From contig NZ_BOLM01000007.1 of NCBI RefSeq assembly GCF_016861605.1, positions 1 to 64,000 on the forward strand: a DNA stretch of 64,000 bases, read 5' to 3'. The notes beneath the pieces were generated by a model. That model saw nothing but the letters and a program-made list of their open reading frames with translations. It had not been told where the DNA came from and searched no databases. The stretch comes from Levilactobacillus wangkuiensis (GTDB taxonomy: Bacteria > Bacillota > Bacilli > Lactobacillales > Lactobacillaceae). Both the position numbers and the translations under genes were made by a program. Within the stretch, counting starts at the first letter, position 1. Each line of letters opens with the position of its first letter. Below are positions 1-8,090 of this stretch, in pieces.

Positions 1-299
1 AAAAGTATAGGTCTCCATGGCCTATTTGTTTACCCTTAATGTCTTAAGGGGTGTTGCACTTCAATTTTAAATCGGGCGATTCCGAAAAATTATCGGAATC
101 ATGCTATTTCGTGTTTTTAGAGCGTACTGGCGCTTACTTTAATTCCCTTGGTTAGCCTTGTGGACCAACATCTAAAAACCAGGCCATCCCTTTTGCCCTA
201 CCGGTATTATCCGTGTATCGTCAGGACTAGAAATTTCTTATCGAATCAGATAGGACGACTACTCACTAAAAATTCCACCACAAAGGAAGCGAGCCACCC
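1..299. other. Non-coding left edge with a perfect inverted repeat
   Basis: No credible gene. Positions 78-100 hold a perfect inverted repeat, GATTCCGA-N7-TCGGAATC, that could be an operator or the terminator of a gene beyond the left edge. It is not followed by a clean T-run on either strand, so its role is open. I see no convincing -35/-10 pair for the transporter gene that follows; the only clear signal is its ribosome site AAAGGAAG near 282-289. Confidence 0.4.
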
Positions 300-1565
300 G
301 TGGAAGTCTTCTTTCGCAACCACCACTACCGAATCTTTATGCTGGCCAACATCATCAGTGCCATTGGCTCCTCACTGTTTGGCATTGTCTTCGTCATTTA
401 CGCCCGACACATGCCACATCCAGGTCTAGCCATTAGTGTAGCTTCAGTTGCGGGAAGTTTTCCGCTCCTGCTAGACATTTTAATGGGTTATCTGGCGGAT
501 CAAACAACCAATCACTTCCGGCAACAGCTTCGTAACCGATTAATCCAAGGCCTGCTTTACCTCATCATCAGCCTAATACTGTTAGCCCAGGGTAACTGGC
601 CGGGTTTCATTATTATTCTGAGTCTGAGTATGCTAGTCAGCCTTATCAGCAGTTACAACACGTATGGGGCCATCCCCATCATCAAGGATATTGTGGTGCC
701 CAAAGACATTTCGGAAGCGGCGGGCTTTGAAGCCGGCATTAACGCGACGATTTCTATCACTGGGGGTCTGATTGGCGCCGCACTGCTAGCCGCCTTTCAC
801 TATCACTACAGCCTATTTGCACTGGTCAATGCGGCTTCCTTCTTCCTAGCCTTTGCCTTACTCTTTCACGTTCGCCGCCATTTTGCCACACTAGCTAGTA
901 GCCAGGTCGTTGTGCCAAAACAAGTTGGTTTCACCGCTAGCATTCGCCACTTTTTTCACCAAACTCGTCACAACTTTAAGTTACTCAAACAACACGCCAG
1001 CATCATCCAATTCACCGAAGTTTTTATGGCAATCAATCTCTTCGATGCGGGTCAGGAGGTCTTGTTGAACCTGTCCTTCGCTCACCAACCCCGCTTGTTA
1101 CTCATCAACTACGGTTATACCGTCGCCTTGGTCGGCATGGTTGAATCCGTGGGGAGTATCGTCGGTTCACTCCTCCCCGGACGACTTACTCGACGCTTTA
1201 ACATCCCCATCGGTATTGTGTTGATTTACGCCACGTACAGCTTAATGCCGCTAAACATTCTGTTTCTTAAAAGTCGAACGCTCTTACTTTTTGTGGTGAT
1301 CGTCTCAAGTGTTTTAACAGGCATTCTCAATCCCCAGGTCCAAGGAAAAATGATCAATGACTTACCCAAGGAATCGATTGGGTCCATTATCAGCGCCTTC
1401 TATACGGTCATTCAGCTCACCGTTCCCTTGGGCTCACTGATTTTTGCCACCCTGGCTAACGCCCTTTCCTTAAAGTTTTCCTGGATTGGGCTCCTCGTCT
1501 TCGATGGCGGTACCTTCGTACTTTGGCTCGTACAACGTCGCCATCAACGCAACGTGATTGACTAG
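300..1565 (+). CDS. Major facilitator superfamily efflux-type transporter
   Basis: A 421-residue membrane protein with about 12 hydrophobic segments spread over its whole length and basic cytoplasmic loops (for example RRH near residue 195 and RRFN near 300), the pattern of an MFS drug- or metabolite-efflux permease of the MFS_3 / macrolide-efflux type. It would exchange its substrate for protons in the cytoplasmic membrane; the substrate cannot be read from the sequence. It starts with GTG, with AAAGGAAG about ten bases upstream. It is one of only four plus-strand genes here and converges on the toxin-antitoxin pair. Family call good; drug specificity unknown. Confidence 0.8.
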   Translation: MEVFFRNHHYRIFMLANIISAIGSSLFGIVFVIYARHMPHPGLAISVASVAGSFPLLLDILMGYLADQTTNHFRQQLRNRLIQGLLYLIISLILLAQGNWPGFIIILSLSMLVSLISSYNTYGAIPIIKDIVVPKDISEAAGFEAGINATISITGGLIGAALLAAFHYHYSLFALVNAASFFLAFALLFHVRRHFATLASSQVVVPKQVGFTASIRHFFHQTRHNFKLLKQHASIIQFTEVFMAINLFDAGQEVLLNLSFAHQPRLLLINYGYTVALVGMVESVGSIVGSLLPGRLTRRFNIPIGIVLIYATYSLMPLNILFLKSRTLLLFVVIVSSVLTGILNPQVQGKMINDLPKESIGSIISAFYTVIQLTVPLGSLIFATLANALSLKFSWIGLLVFDGGTFVLWLVQRRHQRNVID

Positions 1566-1592
1566 CCAACCACTGAAAGAAACGCAAATAAT

Positions 1593-1624
1593 CCCTTACC
1601 TATCCATCTACGGCTAGGTAAGGG
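1593..1624 (+). terminator. Hairpin between convergent genes
   Basis: CCCTTACCTA and TAGGTAAGGG form a 10-bp stem with a 12-base loop between the convergent transporter and doc-like genes. The T-run is poor on both sides, so it is a weak, possibly bidirectional terminator. Confidence 0.45.
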
Positions 1625-1667
1625 CACTTTGGAAATCCGTTAACACACACTTCCATATCGTCACTGC

Positions 1668-2057
1668 CTAAATTTGATGCGCCTTTAACCATTCGGCAAG
1701 CGTAATCATAATTTCTTCATTATCCAAGCTAGTCGTGACACTCAGAATTAACTTTTCCCCTTCTTCCTGACTAAAACGTAGCTTATAGCCATTAACCTTC
1801 AGGAAGGTTAGTCCTGACAGAAGCGCGGTTCGTTTATTTCCATCTACAAAAACGTGCTTCTTGGTTAATTTTTGAATGATAAATGCTGCTTTCAGCCAGA
1901 TACTAGGATACAGTTCTCTCCCAAATATTATTTGCTGGGGCTGTTCAACCAGTATGTCTAAGCCTTGCGGGTACTGAACGCCAAAGGACCGGCTGCGTGC
2001 CCGATTTAAAACCAATTTATTTAAGGCGACAAACTCTTCCTTAGTTAGAAAAATCAT
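1668..2057 (-). CDS. doc: Doc-type toxin (Fic fold)
   Basis: 129 residues. The motif HVFVDGNKRTAL near residues 68-79 matches the death-on-curing signature HxFx(D/N)xNKRT. Doc toxins of P1 phage type use this Fic motif to phosphorylate elongation factor Tu and stop translation reversibly. Its ATG overlaps the stop of the upstream antitoxin by four bases (ATGA), giving a translationally coupled toxin-antitoxin operon. The antitoxin is not Phd-like but looks AbrB/MazE-like. The toxin reads full length and the motif is intact, so it is probably active. The EF-Tu target is inferred from the family. Confidence 0.88.
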   Translation of the reverse strand: MIFLTKEEFVALNKLVLNRARSRSFGVQYPQGLDILVEQPQQIIFGRELYPSIWLKAAFIIQKLTKKHVFVDGNKRTALLSGLTFLKVNGYKLRFSQEEGEKLILSVTTSLDNEEIMITLAEWLKAHQI

Positions 2058-2308
2058 AAGTTTTCTAGCCTTTTCATCAGGTCTTCATGCTCATCGAACA
2101 ACTCGTTAGCTGCTTCTAAAACATTCGGTCTAACCTGTTCGATTTTTCTAAAAGTAACTTCCTTGCCATCCGGGGAGATAATTTTTTCAAAAGTCGTCTC
2201 ACCATCTGCATTTAAAAACTCACGATCGCTTTTAGAAAGTCGAAAGGCATATGAGTTTCCGTTTTTAAATAACTTTACTGGTCCATTTAGCTTCTCTGGG
2301 TTAATCAT
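2054..2308 (-). CDS. AbrB/MazE-like antitoxin
   Basis: 84 residues. Residues about 8-50 (VKLFKNGNSYAFRLSK and on) fit a SpoVT-AbrB swapped-hairpin DNA-binding domain. The C-terminal third is acidic (NELFDEHEDLMKRLENL) and should be the part that wraps and blocks the Doc toxin encoded next. The start is fixed by a strong GGGAGGT nine bases upstream. The promoter lies inside a long inverted repeat, which suggests that the antitoxin or the antitoxin-toxin complex represses the operon itself. The domain assignment is by pattern, not alignment. Confidence 0.75.
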   Translation of the reverse strand: MINPEKLNGPVKLFKNGNSYAFRLSKSDREFLNADGETTFEKIISPDGKEVTFRKIEQVRPNVLEAANELFDEHEDLMKRLENL

Positions 2309-2329
2309 AAAAATTACCTCCCTTTCGCT

Positions 2330-2360
2330 CGTGTGTACATTATATCATCTTGTACACACG
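2330..2360 (-). promoter_or_regulatory. Toxin-antitoxin promoter within a palindromic operator
   Basis: An extended -10 box (TGATATAAT on the minus strand; hexamer at 2344-2339) sits between the arms CGTGTGTACA (2330-2339) and TGTACACACG (2351-2360). The perfect 10-bp arms flanking the -10 are what an autoregulating antitoxin would bind. No good -35 is seen, consistent with an extended -10 promoter. Confidence 0.7.
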
Positions 2361-2384
2361 CAAGCTATATACAGCTCTGTCAAA

Positions 2385-2414
2385 CAAAAAAGCCAACCAC
2401 CGAAGTGATTGACT
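2385..2414 (-). terminator. Terminator after rplS
   Basis: On the minus strand AGTCAATCAC-TTCG-GTGGTTGGCT forms a 10-bp stem with a stable TTCG loop followed by TTTTTT, 15 bases after the rplS stop codon. It ends the rpsP-rplS operon. Confidence 0.85.
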
Positions 2415-2428
2415 TTCTCTGAATGTTA

Positions 2429-2785
2429 CTAGTTGCGACGGCGTTCTGGGATCCGCGCTGCCTTACCGTTAAGTTCACGGAGGTAGTAGAGCTTAGCACG
2501 ACGTACACGACCTTGACGAATAACGTCAATCTTAGCAACACGTGGGGAGTGTAATGGGAAGATCCGTTCCACACCGACACCGTTACTGATCTTACGTACC
2601 GTGTAAGTTGCTTGGATGCCAGCACCCTTACGCTTGATTACGACACCTTCGAACAATTGGATACGTTCGCGGGTACCTTCGACGATCCGGGCGTGAACCC
2701 GAACAGTGTCTCCGGCACGGAAGTCTGGAACATCGTCCCGTAATTGTTCTTGGTTGATCTTAGCAATTAAATTGTTTTGGCGCAT
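2429..2785 (-). CDS. rplS: Ribosomal protein L19
   Basis: 118 residues, the usual size. L19 lies at the interface of the 30S and 50S subunits. The sequence carries the family signature around [26 protein letters not shown] and [13 protein letters not shown] and ends with the basic [20 protein letters not shown] tail. The start is the ATG of MRQNNLIAK, which has GAAAGGAT ten bases upstream; a longer reading frame to 2815 has no ribosome site and would overlap the leader. It has its own promoter and leader after trmD, in addition to possible read-through from rpsP. Confidence 0.96.
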   Translation of the reverse strand: MRQNNLIAKINQEQLRDDVPDFRAGDTVRVHARIVEGTRERIQLFEGVVIKRKGAGIQATYTVRKISNGVGVERIFPLHSPRVAKIDVIRQGRVRRAKLYYLRELNGKAARIPERRRN

Positions 2786-2860
2786 AATGTATTCTATCCT
2801 TTCGCCAACATTCATCCTCAGTTTCGACAGCGGAATGTTGTTTCTGTGGCTAAACAGCCA
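2786..2860 (-). promoter_or_regulatory. Structured rplS leader (possible L19 leader)
   Basis: The short 5' untranslated region can fold: CAACATTC and GAATGTTG (near 2807-2814 and 2832-2839) pair around a loop, and GGCTGTTTAGCC upstream makes a second small hairpin. Autoregulatory L19 leaders are known in Firmicutes. The match is structural only; I did not align it. Confidence 0.35.
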
Positions 2861-2866
2861 AAAGTA

Positions 2867-2895
2867 AGTGTATCATATCTAGAAATGCCTGTAAA
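2867..2895 (-). promoter_or_regulatory. Promoter of rplS
   Basis: TTTACA (2895-2890), a 17-base spacer and TGATACACT with -10 hexamer TACACT (2872-2867), an extended -10 promoter located in the gap after trmD. Confidence 0.6.
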
Positions 2896-2913
2896 GGTTA
2901 TTTTCTTGACTCC

Positions 2914-3678
2914 TTACTTTTTGCCCTGCCGTTCTTCTTCTTCGATCCGCACGTCCGCTAATAACCGCTTCTGTTCCGCGGTCAGCTTTTGGTGATCAAT
3001 CAGGTCTGGGCGCCGTTGGTAGGTCCGCCGTAAGGCTTCTTTTTGTTGCCACTCGGCAATCTTACCGTGGTCGCCGCTGGTCAACACGTCTGGCACCTTC
3101 ATCCCCCGGAAATCGGCTGGCCGCGTGTATTGCGGGTATTCCAGCAGACCGGATGAGAAGGAATCGCCCGGTGCCGACTCCGAATTGCCCAGCACGCCGG
3201 GTAGCAGGCGCACCGTGGCGTCAATCATGACCATTGAGGCCAATTCCCCACCGGTCAGGACAAAGTCCCCCAGGGAGACCTCATCCGTCACCAGCGTGCG
3301 GATTCGCTCGTCATAGCCCTCATAATGGCCGCACAGGAAGGTTAAATGCTCCTCGTGGGCAAACTCCTCGGCCACGTGCTGATTGAACGTCACGCCGGCT
3401 GGATCCAGCAGAATCACGCGTCCCTTGGGTAAGCCCTCGGCTGCGGCTTGTTCCTGCGTGGCTTTTAACGCGTCAAAGATGGGTTGGGCCTGCAGCAGCA
3501 TCCCCGCACCCCCACCAAAGGGGTAGTCGTCGACGTTGCCGTGTTTGTTGGTCGAGTAGTCACGAAAATTGGTGACGGGCATGGTCAGATGCCCATTTTC
3601 AATGGCCTTGCCCACGATGGAATCGTGCATGGGACCAGAAAACATATCGGGAAATAAACTTAACACATCGATGCGCAT
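2914..3678 (-). CDS. trmD: tRNA (guanine37-N1)-methyltransferase
   Basis: 254 residues. TrmD methylates G37 next to the anticodon with S-adenosylmethionine, preventing +1 frameshifting. The SPOUT-family knot region is clear: [10 protein letters not shown] near residues 118-127 and [13 protein letters not shown] near 137-149. The C-terminal part (residues about 170-254) holds the basic tRNA-binding tail. The ATG overlaps the rimM stop by one base (TAATG), so it is translationally coupled. Gene order rpsP-khpA-rimM-trmD-rplS is the classic Firmicutes arrangement. Confidence 0.97.
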   Translation of the reverse strand: MRIDVLSLFPDMFSGPMHDSIVGKAIENGHLTMPVTNFRDYSTNKHGNVDDYPFGGGAGMLLQAQPIFDALKATQEQAAAEGLPKGRVILLDPAGVTFNQHVAEEFAHEEHLTFLCGHYEGYDERIRTLVTDEVSLGDFVLTGGELASMVMIDATVRLLPGVLGNSESAPGDSFSSGLLEYPQYTRPADFRGMKVPDVLTSGDHGKIAEWQQKEALRRTYQRRPDLIDHQKLTAEQKRLLADVRIEEEERQGKK

Positions 3679-4196
3679 TACTCGAGTCCCTCCATCAATT
3701 CTACCGTGACCTGACCGGCATCCAAATCAACCTTTTTAACCACGTCGTCGATCTTTGGCAGTAACAGGTCGTCCTTGCCTGGCCGGTCCACGACCCAGAC
3801 GTCGTTGGCGCCCGGTGACAGGATTTCCTTAATTTTGCCTAGTTCTTCGCCGTCCTCGGTGACGACCTTCAGGCCCACGATTTGGTGATAGTAGTACTCA
3901 CCCGGTTGGAGGTCGCCGGTCTCTAATTCATTATCCGTGACCTTGAGCGTGCTCTGCTTGTAAATTTCCACGTCGTTGATCGACGGCTTGCCTTCAAAGC
4001 CCAGCAAGTAAAAATTCTTGTGCTTGCGCATGGTCGCCACGGTCAGTGTGACGGGCTTGCTTTGCCCCCGCTGAAACGCATAGAGCGTTGCGCCGACCGC
4101 AAAGCGGCTCTCTGGGAAGTCCGTGGTCGCAATGACGCGGACCTCACCCTTGATACCGTGCGTGTTCACAATGGTGCCTACCGTATAATAAGCCAA
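3678..4196 (-). CDS. rimM: 16S rRNA processing protein RimM
   Basis: 172 residues. RimM binds ribosomal protein S19 and helps mature the 30S head. The N-terminal barrel begins [18 protein letters not shown], and the C-terminal PRC-barrel contains the Y-H-Q pattern ([11 protein letters not shown]) and GANDVWVV. It sits between khpA and trmD and is coupled to trmD through a one-base stop/start overlap. Full length. Confidence 0.96.
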   Translation of the reverse strand: MAYYTVGTIVNTHGIKGEVRVIATTDFPESRFAVGATLYAFQRGQSKPVTLTVATMRKHKNFYLLGFEGKPSINDVEIYKQSTLKVTDNELETGDLQPGEYYYHQIVGLKVVTEDGEELGKIKEILSPGANDVWVVDRPGKDDLLLPKIDDVVKKVDLDAGQVTVELMEGLE

Positions 4197-4261
4197 ATTT
4201 TTTGCCTCCCTAATTTTAAATAATTTATTTTAGATTTTAATTTCAATTTTTTTATAACAAA

Positions 4262-4296
4262 AAACTCGAGGAAACGTTGCCGCCTCACTCGAGTTT
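4262..4296 (-). terminator. Terminator at the khpA stop codon
   Basis: AAACTCGAG pairs with CTCGAGTTT around a 17-base loop on the minus strand, followed by more T residues. The left arm overlaps the last codons and stop of khpA. It probably ends most rpsP-khpA transcripts, with rimM-trmD expressed by read-through or a weak promoter in the AT-rich 4200-4260 gap. Confidence 0.65.
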
Positions 4297-4545
4297 CTGT
4301 GCGGGACGGTCATCAATGATGAGCCGTACTCGCTTATTGCCTTGAACGCGAACGCTGTAGACAATCGTTCGGATTGCCTGCGCCACGCGGCCTTGTTTAC
4401 CGATCACCCGTCCGACATCATCGGGGTGAACGGCTAACCGATATTCGTAAAAGCGATCCGTTTCGACCGGTGTTACCACCAAGTCCTCGGGATGCTCCAC
4501 GAGTGGGCTAACAATTGCTAGAATTAATGCCTTAAAATCGGTCAT
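4285..4545 (-). CDS. khpA: KH-domain RNA-binding protein KhpA
   Basis: 86 residues forming a single KH domain. The GxxG RNA-binding loop is GKQG in DDVGRVIGKQGRVAQAIRT near residues 41-59. KhpA pairs with KhpB/Jag and influences mRNA and small-RNA stability and cell elongation in Gram-positive bacteria. It follows rpsP by nine bases, the standard position. Function is taken from the family. Confidence 0.93.
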   Translation of the reverse strand: MTDFKALILAIVSPLVEHPEDLVVTPVETDRFYEYRLAVHPDDVGRVIGKQGRVAQAIRTIVYSVRVQGNKRVRLIIDDRPAQKLE

Positions 4546-4554
4546 TGCTAATCA

Positions 4555-4830
4555 CTACTTTTTAGTGTACTTAGCTTCATGATATTGCTTCATGATACCA
4601 GCGTTGGAGAGTAAAGTCTTAACCGTATCTGAAGGTTGAGCACCATTGTTCAACCAGTTCATGATAGATTCTTCCTTCAACGTGATTGAAGCAGGTTGGG
4701 TAACTGGATTGTACGTTCCAACTTGTTCGATGAAACGACCGTCACGAGGACTCCGTGAGTCGGCAACCACAATCCGGTAGAATGGGCGCTTCTTAGAACC
4801 CATTCGCTTTAAACGAATCTTAACTGACAT
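4555..4830 (-). CDS. rpsP: Ribosomal protein S16
   Basis: 91 residues beginning [20 protein letters not shown], the S16 signature, then [23 protein letters not shown]16 stabilises the 5' domain of 16S rRNA during 30S assembly. The start is fixed by AGGAGGTG eight bases upstream. First gene of the operon with khpA, rimM and trmD, and preceded by its own promoter. Confidence 0.97.
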   Translation of the reverse strand: MSVKIRLKRMGSKKRPFYRIVVADSRSPRDGRFIEQVGTYNPVTQPASITLKEESIMNWLNNGAQPSDTVKTLLSNAGIMKQYHEAKYTKK

Positions 4831-4864
4831 GTAGACACCTCCTGTATTTCTTTCAACGTGTAAT

Positions 4865-4893
4865 AATATACCAGTTTCTGGATATGATGTAAA
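4865..4893 (-). promoter_or_regulatory. Promoter of the rpsP operon
   Basis: TTTACA (4893-4888), a 17-base spacer and TATATT (4870-4865) on the minus strand, 35 bases upstream of the rpsP start. The -35 lies in one arm of a small inverted repeat (TGTAAAG...CTTTACA). Confidence 0.75.
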
Positions 4894-4917
4894 GGTTTTT
4901 TTCTTTACACCTTGAAA

Positions 4918-5208
4918 TTAATCGAAATTCCTTCGCAGCCAAGCCAGATCATCCCCGGTCAACGACGTCCGATTTGTCGTGATCCAGGTCTGAACGGCGG
5001 CGTAATCGTCAAAATCGAGTTTAGTCGCCACCACGCCGGCCGCCTGCAGGTCCCGCGCAAATTTTAAATCCGCAATCGTCATCGGTGCGCGGAACAACGG
5101 GTTTTCTTCGGCTCGTGACGCCCACTCGCCGGTCAAAACGGCTCGCGCGTTGCGGTAAGCCGCATCCTGCTGTATCAAAGAACGTAATTCACTAGCCGTT
5201 AACATCAT
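4918..5208 (-). CDS. Small protein of the MoxR/VWA cassette, function unknown
   Basis: 96 residues, soluble, no signal peptide or membrane segment. It starts MMLTASELRSLIQQDAAYRNARAVLTG and ends DDLAWLRRNFD. I do not recognise the family. Its ATG overlaps the stop of the VWA gene by four bases (ATGA), with GAGGAGG just upstream, so it is translationally coupled to that gene and probably works with it. Last gene of the three-gene cassette. Confidence 0.7.
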   Translation of the reverse strand: MMLTASELRSLIQQDAAYRNARAVLTGEWASRAEENPLFRAPMTIADLKFARDLQAAGVVATKLDFDDYAAVQTWITTNRTSLTGDDLAWLRRNFD

Positions 5209-6518
5209 TCATGCCTCCTCAACGCTTGCCACTGCGAGTCGGTGGTCAGGCTGACCACGGTGCCCGGGGCTTGTTTCACAGAAAATTGACTGACCGGACT
5301 CGTCAGGAGCCAAATCACCGTCACCGGTAACGTGGGCCGCAATTGCTCTTCGCCATAGCCATCGGTCAAAATGACAACAATCTGGTTCGGTCTGCCGGCA
5401 AACAAACGGGGCAGCGCGTCAAAGACCGCCTGAAACCGGGTGCCACCCCCACCCGTCCGTTGCAAGCGCTGGGGACGTTTCTCCAGGGCAAAGCTGTTGG
5501 CCGGGTCCACGACCGTATCAAACGGATAAACCGTCACCTGGGCGGGATAAACGGCCAATAACGTGGCCATCTGCCCCAGCAGGTAACTGATTTCGCGATT
5601 ACCCATGGACCCGGACTCATCGACGAAGACGGCGACCCGCTGCCAGGTCTGTACGATCTCACCCGGTAAATCCATCCGCACCGGCTGTCGGCGGTTAAAT
5701 CGGCCATAAGCCGCTTGCCGCCCCGTGGGCACCTGCCCCAGTCCCCGTTTCAGCAATGACTGCCAATCCAAGGGATGCTGCGCCTGTGTCGGCGTGAGGG
5801 CCGCCTGAATGCTGCCAGGCAACGTGCCACGCTGCTTGGCGGACAAGTCCGTGCTCACGGCCTGAAAGAGCTGAGAACGCCATTGTTCGCGGTTAGCCGC
5901 GGCCTGGTCAGTCGCGCCCCGCCAGCCGGTATGACCATCCTGAGTCACGGCCGTCTCCGTACTCGTTGGACCACCCGGCTGCTGATTCCGTGTGGTGGCC
6001 TGTTGCTGATCCTGCCACTGCCGAAGCTGATGCAAGTACACCGCCGAATCCTGCCGTGGCAAGACGGGTTCACCCAACGCCGTCGCGAGTTTGGCACTGG
6101 TCACGGCCGCCGACGGAAGATCCGTCAGGTAGTCGTTGACCGCCGCATCCGTGGCCCAGCGAACGAGTCCGGCCTGCGCTGGTGTTTGGAGGGCCGTGGC
6201 GTAGCGCTCGGGATGCCGCCATAATAAATGCAACACCGTGTGCCGCAACATCGCTAGCAATTGGGGCCCCGTCCAACTAGTCTGAGCCAGTGCGCCGGGA
6301 CCTAAGGCCAGCTGCCACTCACGCTCCGTGGGCACCAGACCCAAGGGGGCACGCTGGTCGGCGACGGTCACCGTTACCCGACTCAGCACGTGTCCATAGA
6401 ATGGGTCGTGCTGTAACAAATACAAAACGGCATTCCGGTAGACTCGCCGCGCCGCAGCCGGTTGGTCGCCAGGTGTGGCCTGCCGGAGTCGCTGGAGGTC
6501 CTGCGTCAGACTCGTCAT
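5205..6518 (-). CDS. VWA-domain protein with a degenerate metallopeptidase-like N-terminus
   Basis: 437 residues. The C-terminal half is a von Willebrand A-like domain: MIDAS motif DESGSMG near residue 299, the threonine region GGGGTRF near 354 and LTDGYG near 386. The N-terminal part (residues about 25-150) resembles the DUF2201 putative metallopeptidase region, with HTVLHLLWRH near 91-100 where active relatives have HExxH, so the catalytic glutamate seems replaced by threonine. A Gln/Thr-rich linker (about 165-240) joins the halves. It follows a MoxR-type ATPase by three bases; such ATPase/VWA pairs act as chaperone or metal-insertion machines. The substrate is unknown. Confidence 0.8.
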   Translation of the reverse strand: MTSLTQDLQRLRQATPGDQPAAARRVYRNAVLYLLQHDPFYGHVLSRVTVTVADQRAPLGLVPTEREWQLALGPGALAQTSWTGPQLLAMLRHTVLHLLWRHPERYATALQTPAQAGLVRWATDAAVNDYLTDLPSAAVTSAKLATALGEPVLPRQDSAVYLHQLRQWQDQQQATTRNQQPGGPTSTETAVTQDGHTGWRGATDQAAANREQWRSQLFQAVSTDLSAKQRGTLPGSIQAALTPTQAQHPLDWQSLLKRGLGQVPTGRQAAYGRFNRRQPVRMDLPGEIVQTWQRVAVFVDESGSMGNREISYLLGQMATLLAVYPAQVTVYPFDTVVDPANSFALEKRPQRLQRTGGGGTRFQAVFDALPRLFAGRPNQIVVILTDGYGEEQLRPTLPVTVIWLLTSPVSQFSVKQAPGTVVSLTTDSQWQALRRHE

Positions 6519-6521
6519 GGC

Positions 6522-7694
6522 CTACACCTCGATTTCACTGCTGCGTTTGCCGATCACCGTTAACTGTTGATACAGGGCCGCCACGCCGGGGTGGTCCTGA
6601 GCGGCAGCTAATTTTTCAAACAAGTCCTGTTGGGCCGCCATCCGTTGTGCAATCGCAAACTGGCCATCCGGCGGGCACGTGTTTAGTAACGCCGTGAACC
6701 GACTAGCCGTGGCGTCGACCGCCAGTGGCCAGTCCGGACTCGCCAAGCAATTCTGCAGAATCGTCTGTTGTTGCGCGGCGGCTAGCGTCTGAAAGGTGGC
6801 GACCGCAGTCGGTGCCGTTAGCGCCTGTTCCACCGTCAGGCCGGGTCGCTGGGCGGTCACGTAGCTGGCAAAGGCCGTTCCCACGGTCACGCCCAGGTTT
6901 CCCTGAATAATCGCCGTCATCACGGCCGTTTGATTGAAGAGTCCCTGCCGTTCCAGCTCGCGCAGCGCCCGCGAAACGCGCTCCCAGGCCCGTGGCGTGG
7001 GTTGGAGGTCGTCATCCGCCAGATTGTCCGTGGCGATCACGTGCAAGTCAGCGGGCGTCTCTTGAAGATAGTCCGTGACCAGTGGATCAATCCGCGGCCG
7101 CCCATCAACGACGGTCGTTGCCCACGTCAGCCAAGACGTGACGTCGGCCTGCAAAATCAGCCGCGTCGTCCGGTCGGCAATCGCCGCATCCCCCGGCGTG
7201 ACCCCGTAGTGACTCTGGGCAAACCCGGCCATCGTGGCGTCCGGGTTCTCCGCCAAAATCAGGTGCACCTGATCCGGCAGCGTCAGCGTATTGATCTGTC
7301 GCTGGAGCACCAAGTTCATGAGTTCACTCTGAACGGCCTGCGTGCCCCGGTTGAACTCATCCAGGAACCAAATGATTTCCTGGTCGGGATGGGCCTCGGC
7401 GTAGCGAATCATGGCAACCAGGGTGTGCGAATAGCCAAACTGCACGTCGGCCAACGACCCGTACTTAGCCGTCTGCACAAAGGAATCGGCGGTCAACGGC
7501 GGCACGGGAATCACCAGGTCGCCCTTCTCGACCAAACTCACCACGGTCGTAAACAATTTTGCCTGCCGTCGCTGCGCCAAATCGGCCACTAACGCGGATT
7601 TCCCGATGCCGGCCTCGCCAACAATCGTGGGCACGGCCTCGCTGTTCAAAATAACATCGGCGGCCTGTAAACAAGTCGCATAGGTTAAAGCCAT
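6522..7694 (-). CDS. MoxR-type AAA+ ATPase
   Basis: 390 residues. Walker A is GEAGIGKSA near residues 26-34, Walker B IIWFLDEFNRG near 109-119, and sensor 1 LILAENPD near 145. This is the ATPase partner of the VWA protein encoded next, as in MoxR/VWA chaperone pairs. The start chosen is the ATG of MALTYATCLQ, with AAAGGGAG nine bases upstream; a longer frame to 7742 crosses a hairpin and has no ribosome site. First gene of the cassette that lies between ffh and rpsP, where B. subtilis has none of these genes. Confidence 0.85.
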   Translation of the reverse strand: MALTYATCLQAADVILNSEAVPTIVGEAGIGKSALVADLAQRRQAKLFTTVVSLVEKGDLVIPVPPLTADSFVQTAKYGSLADVQFGYSHTLVAMIRYAEAHPDQEIIWFLDEFNRGTQAVQSELMNLVLQRQINTLTLPDQVHLILAENPDATMAGFAQSHYGVTPGDAAIADRTTRLILQADVTSWLTWATTVVDGRPRIDPLVTDYLQETPADLHVIATDNLADDDLQPTPRAWERVSRALRELERQGLFNQTAVMTAIIQGNLGVTVGTAFASYVTAQRPGLTVEQALTAPTAVATFQTLAAAQQQTILQNCLASPDWPLAVDATASRFTALLNTCPPDGQFAIAQRMAAQQDLFEKLAAAQDHPGVAALYQQLTVIGKRSSEIEV

Positions 7695-7888
7695 CGTCCC
7701 AACTCCCTTTCGGATACTAGAAAGCCCACTCGAAAAACACACGAGTGGGCAGTTTTTTGATTATCTTCAAAATTCATTTTAACTGGACAGTGGTAGACGA
7801 CTTTAGGCTAAACAGGAACACACGTCACTTAGATGAGGTTAACCTGTTTCAAGTCCAACGCTACCACACAAACCAATTGCACGCCCGC
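7695..7888. other. Gap upstream of the MoxR gene with an inverted repeat
   Basis: The hairpin CCCACTCG-N9-CGAGTGGG (about 7726-7750) stands 30 bases before the MoxR gene. On the minus strand it is followed by CTTTCTAG, a poor T-run, so it may be the end of the P-type ATPase transcript that first crosses E1, or a leader attenuator. Nothing else is recognised here. Confidence 0.4.
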
Positions 7889-8083
7889 GGGCTAAACCAG
7901 TGTTAGCCGCAGGGCCGGTTAAAATGTGCTCAGCCGTGGGAGTGGCCTTAGCGGTTTACCGCTTAGACCACTGCTATCTTTGAGACTCGGGTTAGGAGGC
8001 TCAAAGTAAGTCTGGAGACCGCCCTTCGGCTCCAGGCGGCGCCCACCGCGTTCCGGCACATTTTCACCGGCCCGGAGGCGCTG
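7889..8083 (+). repeat. Structured intergenic repeat E1 (type A)
   Basis: Terminal helix from 7914-7929 paired with 8056-8071 (GTGC/GCAC where most copies have GGGC/GCCC, a paired change). It encloses GTGG...CCAC hairpin 1 (from 7931), CTTTGAG...CTCAAAG hairpin 2 and CTGGAG...CTCCAG hairpin 3. The GGAGGCG end lies 8 bases from the stop codon of the P-type ATPase gene. Confidence 0.9.
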
Positions 8084-8090
8084 TTAATGC

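Noticed and set aside
78-100. Palindrome at the left edge as a definite terminator
   Set aside because: No clean T-run on either strand and the neighbouring gene is outside the window, so only an inverted repeat is claimed.
6930-7592. 220-codon plus-strand frame opposite the MoxR gene
   Set aside because: The minus frame has Walker A, Walker B and a ribosome site; the plus frame is Arg/Pro-biased without motifs.
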